From positions 186,001-250,000 of the forward strand of contig CAWGJH010000024.1 in assembly GCA_963822695.1 (NCBI GenBank): 64,000 nucleotides of DNA, in the 5' to 3' direction. Numbering within the stretch: position 1 is the stretch's first letter; each line of letters starts with the position of its first letter. The DNA is from GCA-003244245 sp963822695. Lineage in GTDB: Bacteria > Actinomycetota > Actinomycetes > Mycobacteriales > Pseudonocardiaceae. Below are positions 33,803 through 40,798 of the stretch, piece after piece. The notes under the pieces are model-generated. The model did not search any database. It was not told where the DNA came from and saw only the letters and a list, made by a program, of their open reading frames with translations. Position numbers and translations under genes: made by a program.

Positions 33803-33841
33803 TGCACGGTCTGTCAACCCCTGATGCACGGTGTGCCAACC
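33803..33841 (+). promoter_or_regulatory. Direct repeat between whiB3 and the helicase gene
   Basis: TGCACGGTCTGTCAACC (33803-33819) and TGCACGGTGTGCCAACC (33825-33841) are 17-bp copies with two mismatches, two helical turns apart (22 bp). They lie in the roughly 300-bp divergent promoter region and may bind a regulator. The rest of 33687-33989 shows nothing further. Confidence 0.45.
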
Positions 33842-33989
33842 ATCGGGCATAATGAACGAGCGAGCTGGGACCGATACCGGTGCAGCCGAGGTCGACTGTG
33901 AGCGTCTTTGCGGCGCAGGAGCTTCTCCGCGGGACTGCGGGGTGGCCACGCATCAGCGGCCACCATCTCCAGGAGAGGACTATTCCCGC

Positions 33990-35309
33990 GTGCCTTCGAA
34001 CCACCCAGCCCCCGGGCAGCCATGCGGTTTTCGCGAGCTCGGAGTGCCAGGGGACCTGCTCACCGTGCTGGCCCGGCAGGGTATTACCACAGCATTTCCG
34101 ATCCAGGCCGCAACGCTGCCAGACGCACTTGCCGGTCGTGATGTGCTTGGCTGCGGCCGAACCGGGAGTGGCAAGACACTTGCCTTCGCGATCCCGACGA
34201 TCACCGCACTGGCCCGCTCCGGGCTACGTCGCTCCGCCGGTCACCCACGCGCTCTGGTGCTGGTGCCCACCCGGGAACTGGCCAACCAGGTTGCCGACAC
34301 CTTCGCCTCGCTAGCCGCCGGGTTCGGGCAGCGGATCACCACCGTCTACGGCGGTGTCGGCCAGGGGCGGCAGGTGTCCGCACTGCGTGGCGGGATCGAC
34401 GTCCTCATTGCCTGTCCCGGCCGCTTGGAGGACCTGCTCGGACAGGGCCACGTGCACCTCGACGCGGTCGAGGTGACGGTGCTGGACGAGGCCGACCACA
34501 TGGCTGACCTGGGTTTCCTGCCTGCGGTGCGCAGGCTGCTGGACCGCACCCCGCCCGGCACCCAGCGGCTGTTGTTCTCAGCTACCTTGGACAGCGCCGT
34601 GGACGTATTGGTACGCCGCTACCTGTCCGATCCGGTGGTGCACTCGGTCAACCCGCCGGTGGTGCCGGTATCCAGGATGGAGCATCACGTCTTCACCGTG
34701 GAGCACGCCGACAAGCCCTCGGTAGTCCGCGAGCTCGCCTCCGGCCAGCGCCGCAGCCTGCTGTTCACCCGCACCAAACACGCCGCGATGAAGCTCGCCA
34801 AACAGCTGACCGTCGCCGGGCTGCCCGCCGTGGAGCTGCATGGCAACCTCTCGCAGAACGCCAGAGCACGGAATCTCGCCGCGTTCAGTGCGGGTAGCGC
34901 GCGGGTGCTGGTGGCTACCGACATCGCCGCGCGCGGCATCCACGTCGATGAGATCGGTCTGGTAGTGCATGTGGACCCCCCTGCCGAGTGCAAGGCATAC
35001 CTGCACCGCTCCGGGCGTACCGCCAGAGCCGGCGCTGAGGGCGTCGTGGTCACCCTGTCCACCCCAGAGCAGGTCAGGGAGGTGCGGACGCTGACCCGGC
35101 TGGCCGGCATCAGGCCGGTGATGGCGCGGGTGCGTCCTGGCGCCGAGCAGATCGCCGCGCTCACTGGCCCGCCGGTCTCGCTTGTCCTCCCACCGGCCCC
35201 CGCTGCCGCGCAGGCGCCGTCGCGGCGCCGCCAGGGCGGCGTTGCCGAGGTCTCCCGGCGCAGGCCCCGGCGGCCCACTCGGCGCCGTCCCACCCGTCGC
35301 GCTGCCTGA
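33990..35309 (+). CDS. DEAD-box RNA helicase
   Basis: 439 residues from the GTG at 33990 with AGGAGAGGA upstream; the frame is open further 5' but that part has no helicase homology. Motifs in order: Q motif GFRELGVP...GITTAFPIQ, Walker A GRTGSGKTLAF, Ia PTRELANQ, GG, CPGRLEDLL, II LDEADHMADLGF, III FSATL, IV LLFTRTKHAAMKL, V VATDIAARGIHV, VI HRSGRTARAG. The Arg/Pro-rich C-terminal tail (RRRQGG...RRPTRRRPTRR) probably binds RNA. It likely acts in ribosome assembly or cold adaptation like RhlE/CshA. The glycosidase gene follows after 8 bp. Confidence 0.93.
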   Translation: MPSNHPAPGQPCGFRELGVPGDLLTVLARQGITTAFPIQAATLPDALAGRDVLGCGRTGSGKTLAFAIPTITALARSGLRRSAGHPRALVLVPTRELANQVADTFASLAAGFGQRITTVYGGVGQGRQVSALRGGIDVLIACPGRLEDLLGQGHVHLDAVEVTVLDEADHMADLGFLPAVRRLLDRTPPGTQRLLFSATLDSAVDVLVRRYLSDPVVHSVNPPVVPVSRMEHHVFTVEHADKPSVVRELASGQRRSLLFTRTKHAAMKLAKQLTVAGLPAVELHGNLSQNARARNLAAFSAGSARVLVATDIAARGIHVDEIGLVVHVDPPAECKAYLHRSGRTARAGAEGVVVTLSTPEQVREVRTLTRLAGIRPVMARVRPGAEQIAALTGPPVSLVLPPAPAAAQAPSRRRQGGVAEVSRRRPRRPTRRRPTRRAA

Positions 35310-35317
35310 CTGGAGGT

Positions 35318-36499
35318 ATGGTCGCAACGTCCACGCGCACCGCGCCGAACCACCCGACCAGGCCGCGTCGTCGGTGGTGGCGACGGTTGCTGCTGGTCAT
35401 GTTGCTCGGGATGATGCTCTTCGGATCCGTGGTGGTCGTCTCGGTGGTGGGCGTGTTGCGGGCGCCGGGTACCGACAGCGTGGCCGCGCGATTGGCTGAG
35501 TGGGGCCGTGATCACGGGCTGGACGGGCTGATCACCTGGTTGGAGAAACGGCAGTACGAGCGTCATCAGCCCCCGACCGGTGGCGTGCCGGTGGGAGGAA
35601 TCCCGCGGATCGGGGCGGTGCCGGCGACACCCGCTGATCCGCACGCCAAGACCGGCTTGTCGCACCTGCCGGCGCCGCCGCCGCTGCACCCGCCGTTGGG
35701 CATCACGCCCTTACCCGGGGAAGGCCAGTGGGAAACCGTGGTGACGGTGCACGGCCAGCCAGCGGTCCAGGTGGCTCACGTTCGCCCGGACCGCGAGCAC
35801 ACGTCCTTTCTGGTCGGTGTGATGTGGATTGATCCCACCCTGGTCCGTGGACAGCTACACCCGGGTTTCCAGGACCCCGGCGGAATCTGGCAGGCCGGAA
35901 CGTCACTGACCCCAGCCGAGCAACGCACCGTGGTCGCTGCGTTCAACGGTGGATTCCGCCTCAACGGTGCCAGCCACGGCGGTTACTACAGCGACGGCCG
36001 CACCGCGCGGCCGCTGGTTGACGGCGCCGCCAGCCTCGTTCTGCGCACCGATGGCACGGCCACCGTGGGAGCCTGGAATCGCGAGGTCCGAATGGACCCG
36101 GACGTGGCCAGCGTCCGGCAGAACCTCGTCCCGCTGGTCGACGCCGGACAGGTCAACCCGACCTGCCAGAGCGGCGGCACCGCCCAGTGGGGCAGCACCG
36201 TCGGCCAGGTTGCGTTCATCCACCGCTCGGGTTTCGGGGTCACCGCCAATGGTGGCGAGGTGTATGTCGGCGGACCCGCCCTCTCGGTGTGCAGCCTGGG
36301 ACAGATCCTGCAGGCCAGCGGTGTGATGCGCGGTATGGAGTTGGATATCAACCCCACCTGGGTCAGCGGCGCCTACTTCCATCCCGCACCGGACGGCCCA
36401 CCGCAAGCCTTCCCGCTCTTCCCCGGCGAGAAAGTAGCCGCTGAGCACTACCTCAGCCCTTCCAGCCGCGACTGGTACGCCTTCTACACCCGCCAGTGA
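35318..36499 (+). CDS. Membrane-anchored phosphodiester glycosidase-family protein (NAGPA/DUF2233)
   Basis: 393 residues. A basic N-terminus (RPRRRWWRR) precedes one membrane helix (LLLVMLLGMMLFGSVVVVSV), so it is a type II anchor with the rest outside. A Pro-rich stretch near 105-130 links to the catalytic-like domain: VVAAFNGGFRLNGASHGGYY near residue 207, and MRGMELDINPTWVSGAYFH near 330, the metal/phosphate-binding Asn, Asp and Asn typical of this family. Relatives cleave GlcNAc-phosphodiesters from cell-wall or secreted polymers. Eight bp after the helicase gene; its stop is 18 bp from the stop of pqqE, which converges. Confidence 0.82.
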   Translation: MVATSTRTAPNHPTRPRRRWWRRLLLVMLLGMMLFGSVVVVSVVGVLRAPGTDSVAARLAEWGRDHGLDGLITWLEKRQYERHQPPTGGVPVGGIPRIGAVPATPADPHAKTGLSHLPAPPPLHPPLGITPLPGEGQWETVVTVHGQPAVQVAHVRPDREHTSFLVGVMWIDPTLVRGQLHPGFQDPGGIWQAGTSLTPAEQRTVVAAFNGGFRLNGASHGGYYSDGRTARPLVDGAASLVLRTDGTATVGAWNREVRMDPDVASVRQNLVPLVDAGQVNPTCQSGGTAQWGSTVGQVAFIHRSGFGVTANGGEVYVGGPALSVCSLGQILQASGVMRGMELDINPTWVSGAYFHPAPDGPPQAFPLFPGEKVAAEHYLSPSSRDWYAFYTRQ

Positions 36500-36517
36500 A
36501 ACAGCCGACACCCTCCC

Positions 36518-37594
36518 TCACGTACCCTGCGGATTCACTCGGGGGCGCCACGGCTGGTGCGGCGGCCCAGCGGCTTGGAGGGCTGCGTCGAGGAGGTGAT
36601 GGTCGGGCGAGAGCTGGCACACCGGGTCCGTTCGTGCGGCGTCCCCGGTGAGCTGGAAGGCCTGGCAACGGCAACCGCCGAAGTCGATCTCCTTGCGCGG
36701 GCAGCTGCGGCACGGCTCCGACATCCATTCGTAGCCACGAAACCGGGTGAATGCGGGGGAGTGGCGCCAGATTGCGCTCAGGGAGCACTCGCGCACGTTG
36801 TCGATGCTGAGTCCGACGATCTGCGCTGCCGCCGGGCAGGGCAGCACCCGCCCGTCAGGTGCGACGACGATGTGCCGCTGCCCCCAGCCGTGCGTGCACG
36901 GCTTCGGGTAAGGCTCGTGATAGTCGGCGACGACATACAGGATCTCGAGGGTGTCGCCATAGACCGCCCGCGCCTGCGCGAGGACCTGCTCGGCCGCGAG
37001 GACCTGGTCACGTGTCGGCAGCAACGCGGACCGGTTGAGCAGTCCCCAGCCGTAGTACTGCGTGTGCGCGAGCTCAAGCCGATCCGCACCGAGCGCCGCG
37101 GCGAGATCGGTGATCGGCCCGATTCGGCCGATGTTTCCGCGATGCAGCACGACGTTGATCGTCAGCGGCAGTTTCAGCGCCGTGACCGCGCGGGCAGCGG
37201 CCATCTTGCGGCCAAAGACGCGGGCCCCCGCCACCTCGTCGGCTGCCATGCGGTCAGCGTCTTGCATGCTGAGTTGGACGTGGTCGAGCCCGGCTCGCGC
37301 TAGCTCGCTCGCTCGCCGCTCGTCGAGCCCCACCCCGCTGGTCACCAAATTGACGTAGAACCCCAGGTCGCGGGCCCGCACGACGAGCGGGGTGAGGTCA
37401 GGCCGGGCCAGTGGCTCACCTCCGGTGAGGTGAACTTGGAGCACGCCTAGTTGCCGAGCTTCGTCCAGCACGCGGCACCACTCGTGCAGCGCCAACTCCG
37501 CCGCTTCCGGAACAGCAACGGGATTGGAACAGTACGGGCAGTGCAGCGGGCACTTGTAGGTCAGCTCGGCGAGCAGGCCCAGTGGCCTATCCAC
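36518..37594 (-). CDS. pqqE: PqqA peptide cyclase, radical SAM (PqqE)
   Basis: 358 residues from the GTG at 37594, overlapping the pqqD stop by 8 bp. The radical-SAM cluster motif is ELTYKCPLHCPYCSNP (Cys15, 19, 22). A C-terminal SPASM domain contributes further Cys motifs: PCTHGWGQRHIVVAPDGRVLPC, SEPCRSCPRKEIDFGGCRCQ. PqqE forms the Glu-Tyr carbon-carbon bond of the PqqA peptide, with PqqD as chaperone, the first step to the dehydrogenase cofactor pyrroloquinoline quinone. Last gene of pqqBCDE. No PQQ-dependent dehydrogenase is in the window. Confidence 0.95.
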   Translation of the reverse strand: MDRPLGLLAELTYKCPLHCPYCSNPVAVPEAAELALHEWCRVLDEARQLGVLQVHLTGGEPLARPDLTPLVVRARDLGFYVNLVTSGVGLDERRASELARAGLDHVQLSMQDADRMAADEVAGARVFGRKMAAARAVTALKLPLTINVVLHRGNIGRIGPITDLAAALGADRLELAHTQYYGWGLLNRSALLPTRDQVLAAEQVLAQARAVYGDTLEILYVVADYHEPYPKPCTHGWGQRHIVVAPDGRVLPCPAAAQIVGLSIDNVRECSLSAIWRHSPAFTRFRGYEWMSEPCRSCPRKEIDFGGCRCQAFQLTGDAARTDPVCQLSPDHHLLDAALQAAGPPHQPWRPRVNPQGT

Positions 37595-37868
37595 GGTTGG
37601 CCACCAGCAGATTCTGCGTGATCAGGTCCCGCAGCAGGGACATGACGTCCTCGACCGCGACGTCGTCGTACGCCTCACCGACTGCCTGTACCACCTCCGC
37701 CACGCTGTGACAGCCGTCGCATTGCCGGATGACGGCCGCCGCTGTCTCATTCAGGATAAGTACACCCTCGGGGAACAGCAGGACCGTCTCACCGCTGAGC
37801 GGGTCGGTCCCGGTGCGCACCCCGCGGCGCAGCTGTGGTCGGTCGGTGAGCGACAACGTTGCCGTCAT
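37587..37868 (-). CDS. pqqD: PQQ peptide chaperone PqqD
   Basis: 93 residues from the ATG at 37868, whose first bases overlap the pqqC stop (ATGA). RPQLRRGVRTGTDPLSGETV, LLFPEGVLILNETAAAVI and CDGCHSVAEVVQAVGEAYDD follow the RiPP-recognition-element fold (three beta strands then three helices). It binds PqqA and presents it to PqqE. The frame extends upstream, but length and coupling favour this start. Overlaps on both sides show one transcript and coupled translation. Confidence 0.93.
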   Translation of the reverse strand: MTATLSLTDRPQLRRGVRTGTDPLSGETVLLFPEGVLILNETAAAVIRQCDGCHSVAEVVQAVGEAYDDVAVEDVMSLLRDLITQNLLVANRG

Positions 37869-38569
37869 CGACGCTCTTGCAGGGAATGCTCGATTGCGTC
37901 GAGCATGCTCCACAGCACGTCAGTCTTAAACTCGAGGGCGCGCACCGCAGCGTCCTGGTCCTGCCGTGACGTACAGTGTGATAACACGATGTCCAGCGCA
38001 TCAGCGCATTCTTCCCGAGCTCGGCCGATGCGGGAGTCAAAATACTTCAACGCGTCGTGATCAAGCCACGAGTAGTGTCGTTTCAATGCGGCTGTCCGTG
38101 TGGCCATCGCCTGTGGGGCGAACAGCTCAGTCAATGATGACGCGACGCTCTCGACCCATGGCCGTGTCCGCGCAAAGGTGACGTAGGAATCGACCGCGAA
38201 GCGCACTCCCGGTAACACGTGCCGCTCGTCGGTGACCTCTGCCCGGCTTAAGCCGACCGCCTCCGCCAACATCAGCCACCGGGCGCAGCCGCCGTCACCG
38301 TCCGCGGTGCCGTCATGGTATGTGATTCGCGGCAGCCACCGCCGGCGGATCTCTGGCAGCGGGCAGTTCGCGACGATGGCGGCGTCCTTCTGCGGCAAGC
38401 TTCGCTGGTAATACCACCGGTTGGCCACCCACGCCCGCAGATGAGACGGATCGAGCTCACCGGCGTCCATCCGCTGATGAAAGGGATGCTTGTCCCAATA
38501 GCTGCACTCGGCAGCACGCAGCATACCTTCGAACTCGGCACGATCTAACGCCAGCCGGTTTTCTCCCAT
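37865..38569 (-). CDS. pqqC: Pyrroloquinoline-quinone synthase PqqC
   Basis: 234 residues from the ATG at 38569 (GGGGGG run upstream). An all-helical, cofactor-free oxidase performing the final ring closure and eight-electron oxidation to PQQ. Recognised: YWDKHPFHQRMDAGELDP near residue 22, VANRWYYQRSLPQKDAAI near 44, CARWLMLAEAVGLSRAEV near 86, and HYSWLDHDALKYFDSRI near 168. It is a typical length and looks intact. 13 bp after pqqB. Confidence 0.95.
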   Translation of the reverse strand: MGENRLALDRAEFEGMLRAAECSYWDKHPFHQRMDAGELDPSHLRAWVANRWYYQRSLPQKDAAIVANCPLPEIRRRWLPRITYHDGTADGDGGCARWLMLAEAVGLSRAEVTDERHVLPGVRFAVDSYVTFARTRPWVESVASSLTELFAPQAMATRTAALKRHYSWLDHDALKYFDSRIGRAREECADALDIVLSHCTSRQDQDAAVRALEFKTDVLWSMLDAIEHSLQERR

Positions 38570-38582
38570 TTCCCCCCCTGCT

Positions 38583-39500
38583 CTACAGCTCGTATTCGGC
38601 ACCGTCCTGCGCAACGCTTGCACCAGCGTTGGCGAGGCACGTTCGTTCCGGCGCGTCTTCGAAGAGAATCGGATTGGTGTTGTTGAGGTGGGTGTACACG
38701 ATGTGCGCATCGGTCAGCGGGCGCAGCAGCCGCAGGCTCCCCTCCACACCGTTGACAGGCAGGTGGCCCATCGATCGAGCTGTTGCGGTGCCGCGCCGGT
38801 GCTGGCGCAGCTCGTCATCGGTCCAGAACGTACCATCCACCAAGACCAAATGTGCCCCGCTGAGCTGCTGGAGAAGGCTTTCATCAAGCGCCGCTACTGA
38901 GGGCAGAAACACTGCGGAGCGAGCGGTGCGCTCGTCGGTGATCCGGTAACCGACGACCACGCCGGAGGTCGGACCCGTGCCGCGAGCGTAACGGGGCAAC
39001 CGACCGCTGGTGGCATCGAACGCCTCACACCAGAGCGGCGAGGCCGCACCGTGACGATAGTGCAGCGCGAATCGCTCACCTGGACGAACTTCGTGCCAGC
39101 GCACCACCGTATAGCTTTCCAACGTCGGCAGCAACCCACACTGGGAAAGCAGGAGTCGCACCGCCGCGGTGCCGTACACGTGCAGCTCACTGGCCTGACG
39201 AAGCGAGAGCAAACCCAGCGTATGGTCGAGCTCGGCATCAGTGAGAAACACGCCATGTATGGGTGCCGTGGAATCGTCAGGTCCAGGCCAGAGGGACGCG
39301 CACTCGCGCAGCGCACCATCGAGCTCTGGGCCAGCATTGCCGAGAAACCACTCGCCGCCACCATCGCCGACGGCGATGGTGGACGAGCGTCGCGACGTCA
39401 CGGGGCGTGAACCCGACCGTACGGCGGCACACACCGGGCACCCACAGTTCCATTGCGGTACTCCACCGCCGGCTGCGGAACCCAGGATACGAACGAGCAT
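38583..39500 (-). CDS. pqqB: PQQ biosynthesis protein PqqB
   Basis: 305 residues from the ATG at 39500, beginning MLVRILGSAAGGGVPQWNCG, the standard PqqB opening. An MBL-fold protein with a CxCxxC-like zinc site (NCGCPVC) and GVFLTDAELDHTLGLLSLRQ near residue 100; also VDGTFWTDDELRQH near 225. PqqB is an iron-dependent hydroxylase of the diaminated tyrosine intermediate. The frame extends upstream of 39500 but without homology; there it covers the pqqA candidate in another frame. Confidence 0.95.
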   Translation of the reverse strand: MLVRILGSAAGGGVPQWNCGCPVCAAVRSGSRPVTSRRSSTIAVGDGGGEWFLGNAGPELDGALRECASLWPGPDDSTAPIHGVFLTDAELDHTLGLLSLRQASELHVYGTAAVRLLLSQCGLLPTLESYTVVRWHEVRPGERFALHYRHGAASPLWCEAFDATSGRLPRYARGTGPTSGVVVGYRITDERTARSAVFLPSVAALDESLLQQLSGAHLVLVDGTFWTDDELRQHRRGTATARSMGHLPVNGVEGSLRLLRPLTDAHIVYTHLNNTNPILFEDAPERTCLANAGASVAQDGAEYEL

Positions 39501-39520
39501 CTCAGCTGAGCTGGTTGACT

Positions 39521-39592
39521 CTAGCGACGGCCTGCGTACATCGTGACTTCCATGGGAGTTTCCAGCCGCTCCCAGGTTGGCGCTACCCATTG
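39521..39592 (-). pseudogene. pqqA: pqqA candidate, one base out of frame with its ATG
   Basis: Twenty-one bp upstream of pqqB the minus strand reads WERLETPMEVTMYAGRR and a TAG at 39521. The core PMEVTMY matches the PqqA signature (MEVT-x-Y, with Glu and Tyr spaced by three residues, the atoms that become PQQ). No ATG, GTG or TTG precedes it in this frame before the TGA at 39593-39595. An ATG at 39590 is one base off: without one G of ATGGG it would encode 22 residues, MVAPTWERLETPMEVTMYAGRR split as MVAPTWERLE and TPMEVTMYAGRR, a normal PqqA size. So either a sequencing error, a real null mutation, or an unusual start. Confidence 0.65.
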
Positions 39593-39912
39593 TCAACGTG
39601 TTCCGGGCGCGCTGTGACTCACATTCCCGGAACTCAACTTCCCACGCCACCCGCTGGCAGCGCGCCCTTGCCGATCGTCATCAACGATCATATTCGACCT
39701 CCGCTAGCCCCGAAGAACCGTCATGAATGCGTTATTAAAAATCGCGCAAGTGAACTCTATGGTGACAGAGCGCATCCACTGATGTCAAGGATCACACGGT
39801 CTGCGTCTGGAATCTTGGTGTCGGCGGCACCACGGTCTTCAGGATTGCCGCGCTGAGCTAGTTCTTTCGGGTGGAGGTTGAACGATCGAGCCCACAGGCG
39901 GAGGCTGTCTCT

Positions 39913-40764
39913 ATGGCCTCGCCCAACGCACCACCCCGGTTTGAGCTCCCCAAGGATCACCCTGGCTTCAGCGACCCGGCATATCGCGAGCGCCGGGCCC
40001 GGATCGCCGAGGTCGGCGCCGCCTACCGCCGCGGCGATCCGATCCCGGACGTCACCTACAGCGTCCAGGAGGACGAGGTCTGGCGGGTGGTGTCCACCGA
40101 ACTCGCCAGCAAGCACCGGGAGTACGCCTGTGCCGAGTATCTCACCGGCGCAGACCGACTCGTCCTTCCTACGGAGCGTGTTCCGCAGCTACGGGAGGTC
40201 GACGAGCGGATCTACGGCCTCACCGGCTTCCACGTCAACCCGGTGCCCGGCCTCGTGCCGACCCGGACCTTCTACGGGTCGCTCGCGGAGCGGACGTTCC
40301 TCTCCACGCAGTACGTGCGCCATCACTCGGTGCCCTTCTACACACCGGAGCCGGATATCATCCACGAGATCATCGGGCACGCCAATATGCTGGCCAGCCC
40401 GGTGTTCGCCGAGCTCTACGAACTGGCTGGGCAGGCATCGCTGCGCGCCACGACCGGCGTCTCGCTTGACGTCTTCAGCCGCGTCTTCTGGTTCACCCTC
40501 GAGTTCGGCGTGGTCCACGAGAACGGCGCGCTCAAGGCCTACGGTGCCGGCCTCCTGTCGTCCTACGGTGAGATCGAGGCGTTCCGCAATGCAGAGATCC
40601 GGGGGTGGGATCTTCGCGCCATGGCGACCCAGCAGTATGACATCACGCACTACCAGCCGGTGCTGTTCGCGGCCACGTCGTGTGAGCAGATGTTCTCAGA
40701 CCTCCACGCGTTCTTCCTCTCCTACGACGACGGGGCGTGCACCCGGTTGCTCGCCCATCCGTGA
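39913..40764 (+). CDS. Phenylalanine 4-hydroxylase (aromatic amino acid hydroxylase)
   Basis: 283 residues from the ATG at 39913, with GCGGAGG 8 nt upstream. It hydroxylates phenylalanine to tyrosine with a pterin and non-heme iron. The iron site is the facial triad: EPDIIHEIIGHANMLASPVF (two His, x4 apart, near residue 155) and FWFTLEFGVVHENGALKAYG (Glu near 195). GLVPTRTFYGSLAERTF near 115 is also typical. It reads away from pqqA-E; 39593-39912 contains the shared promoter region. No pterin-recycling gene adjacent. Tyrosine supply is a general role. Confidence 0.92.
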   Translation: MASPNAPPRFELPKDHPGFSDPAYRERRARIAEVGAAYRRGDPIPDVTYSVQEDEVWRVVSTELASKHREYACAEYLTGADRLVLPTERVPQLREVDERIYGLTGFHVNPVPGLVPTRTFYGSLAERTFLSTQYVRHHSVPFYTPEPDIIHEIIGHANMLASPVFAELYELAGQASLRATTGVSLDVFSRVFWFTLEFGVVHENGALKAYGAGLLSSYGEIEAFRNAEIRGWDLRAMATQQYDITHYQPVLFAATSCEQMFSDLHAFFLSYDDGACTRLLAHP

Positions 40765-40798
40765 GTTGAGCGCCTTATCTGCACCACGGAGGGTCTAC

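Noticed and set aside
39500..39650. PqqB starting upstream at 39650
   Set aside because: The added 50 residues have no PqqB homology; PqqB proteins start at MLVRILGSAAGGG, and the upstream region carries the pqqA candidate.
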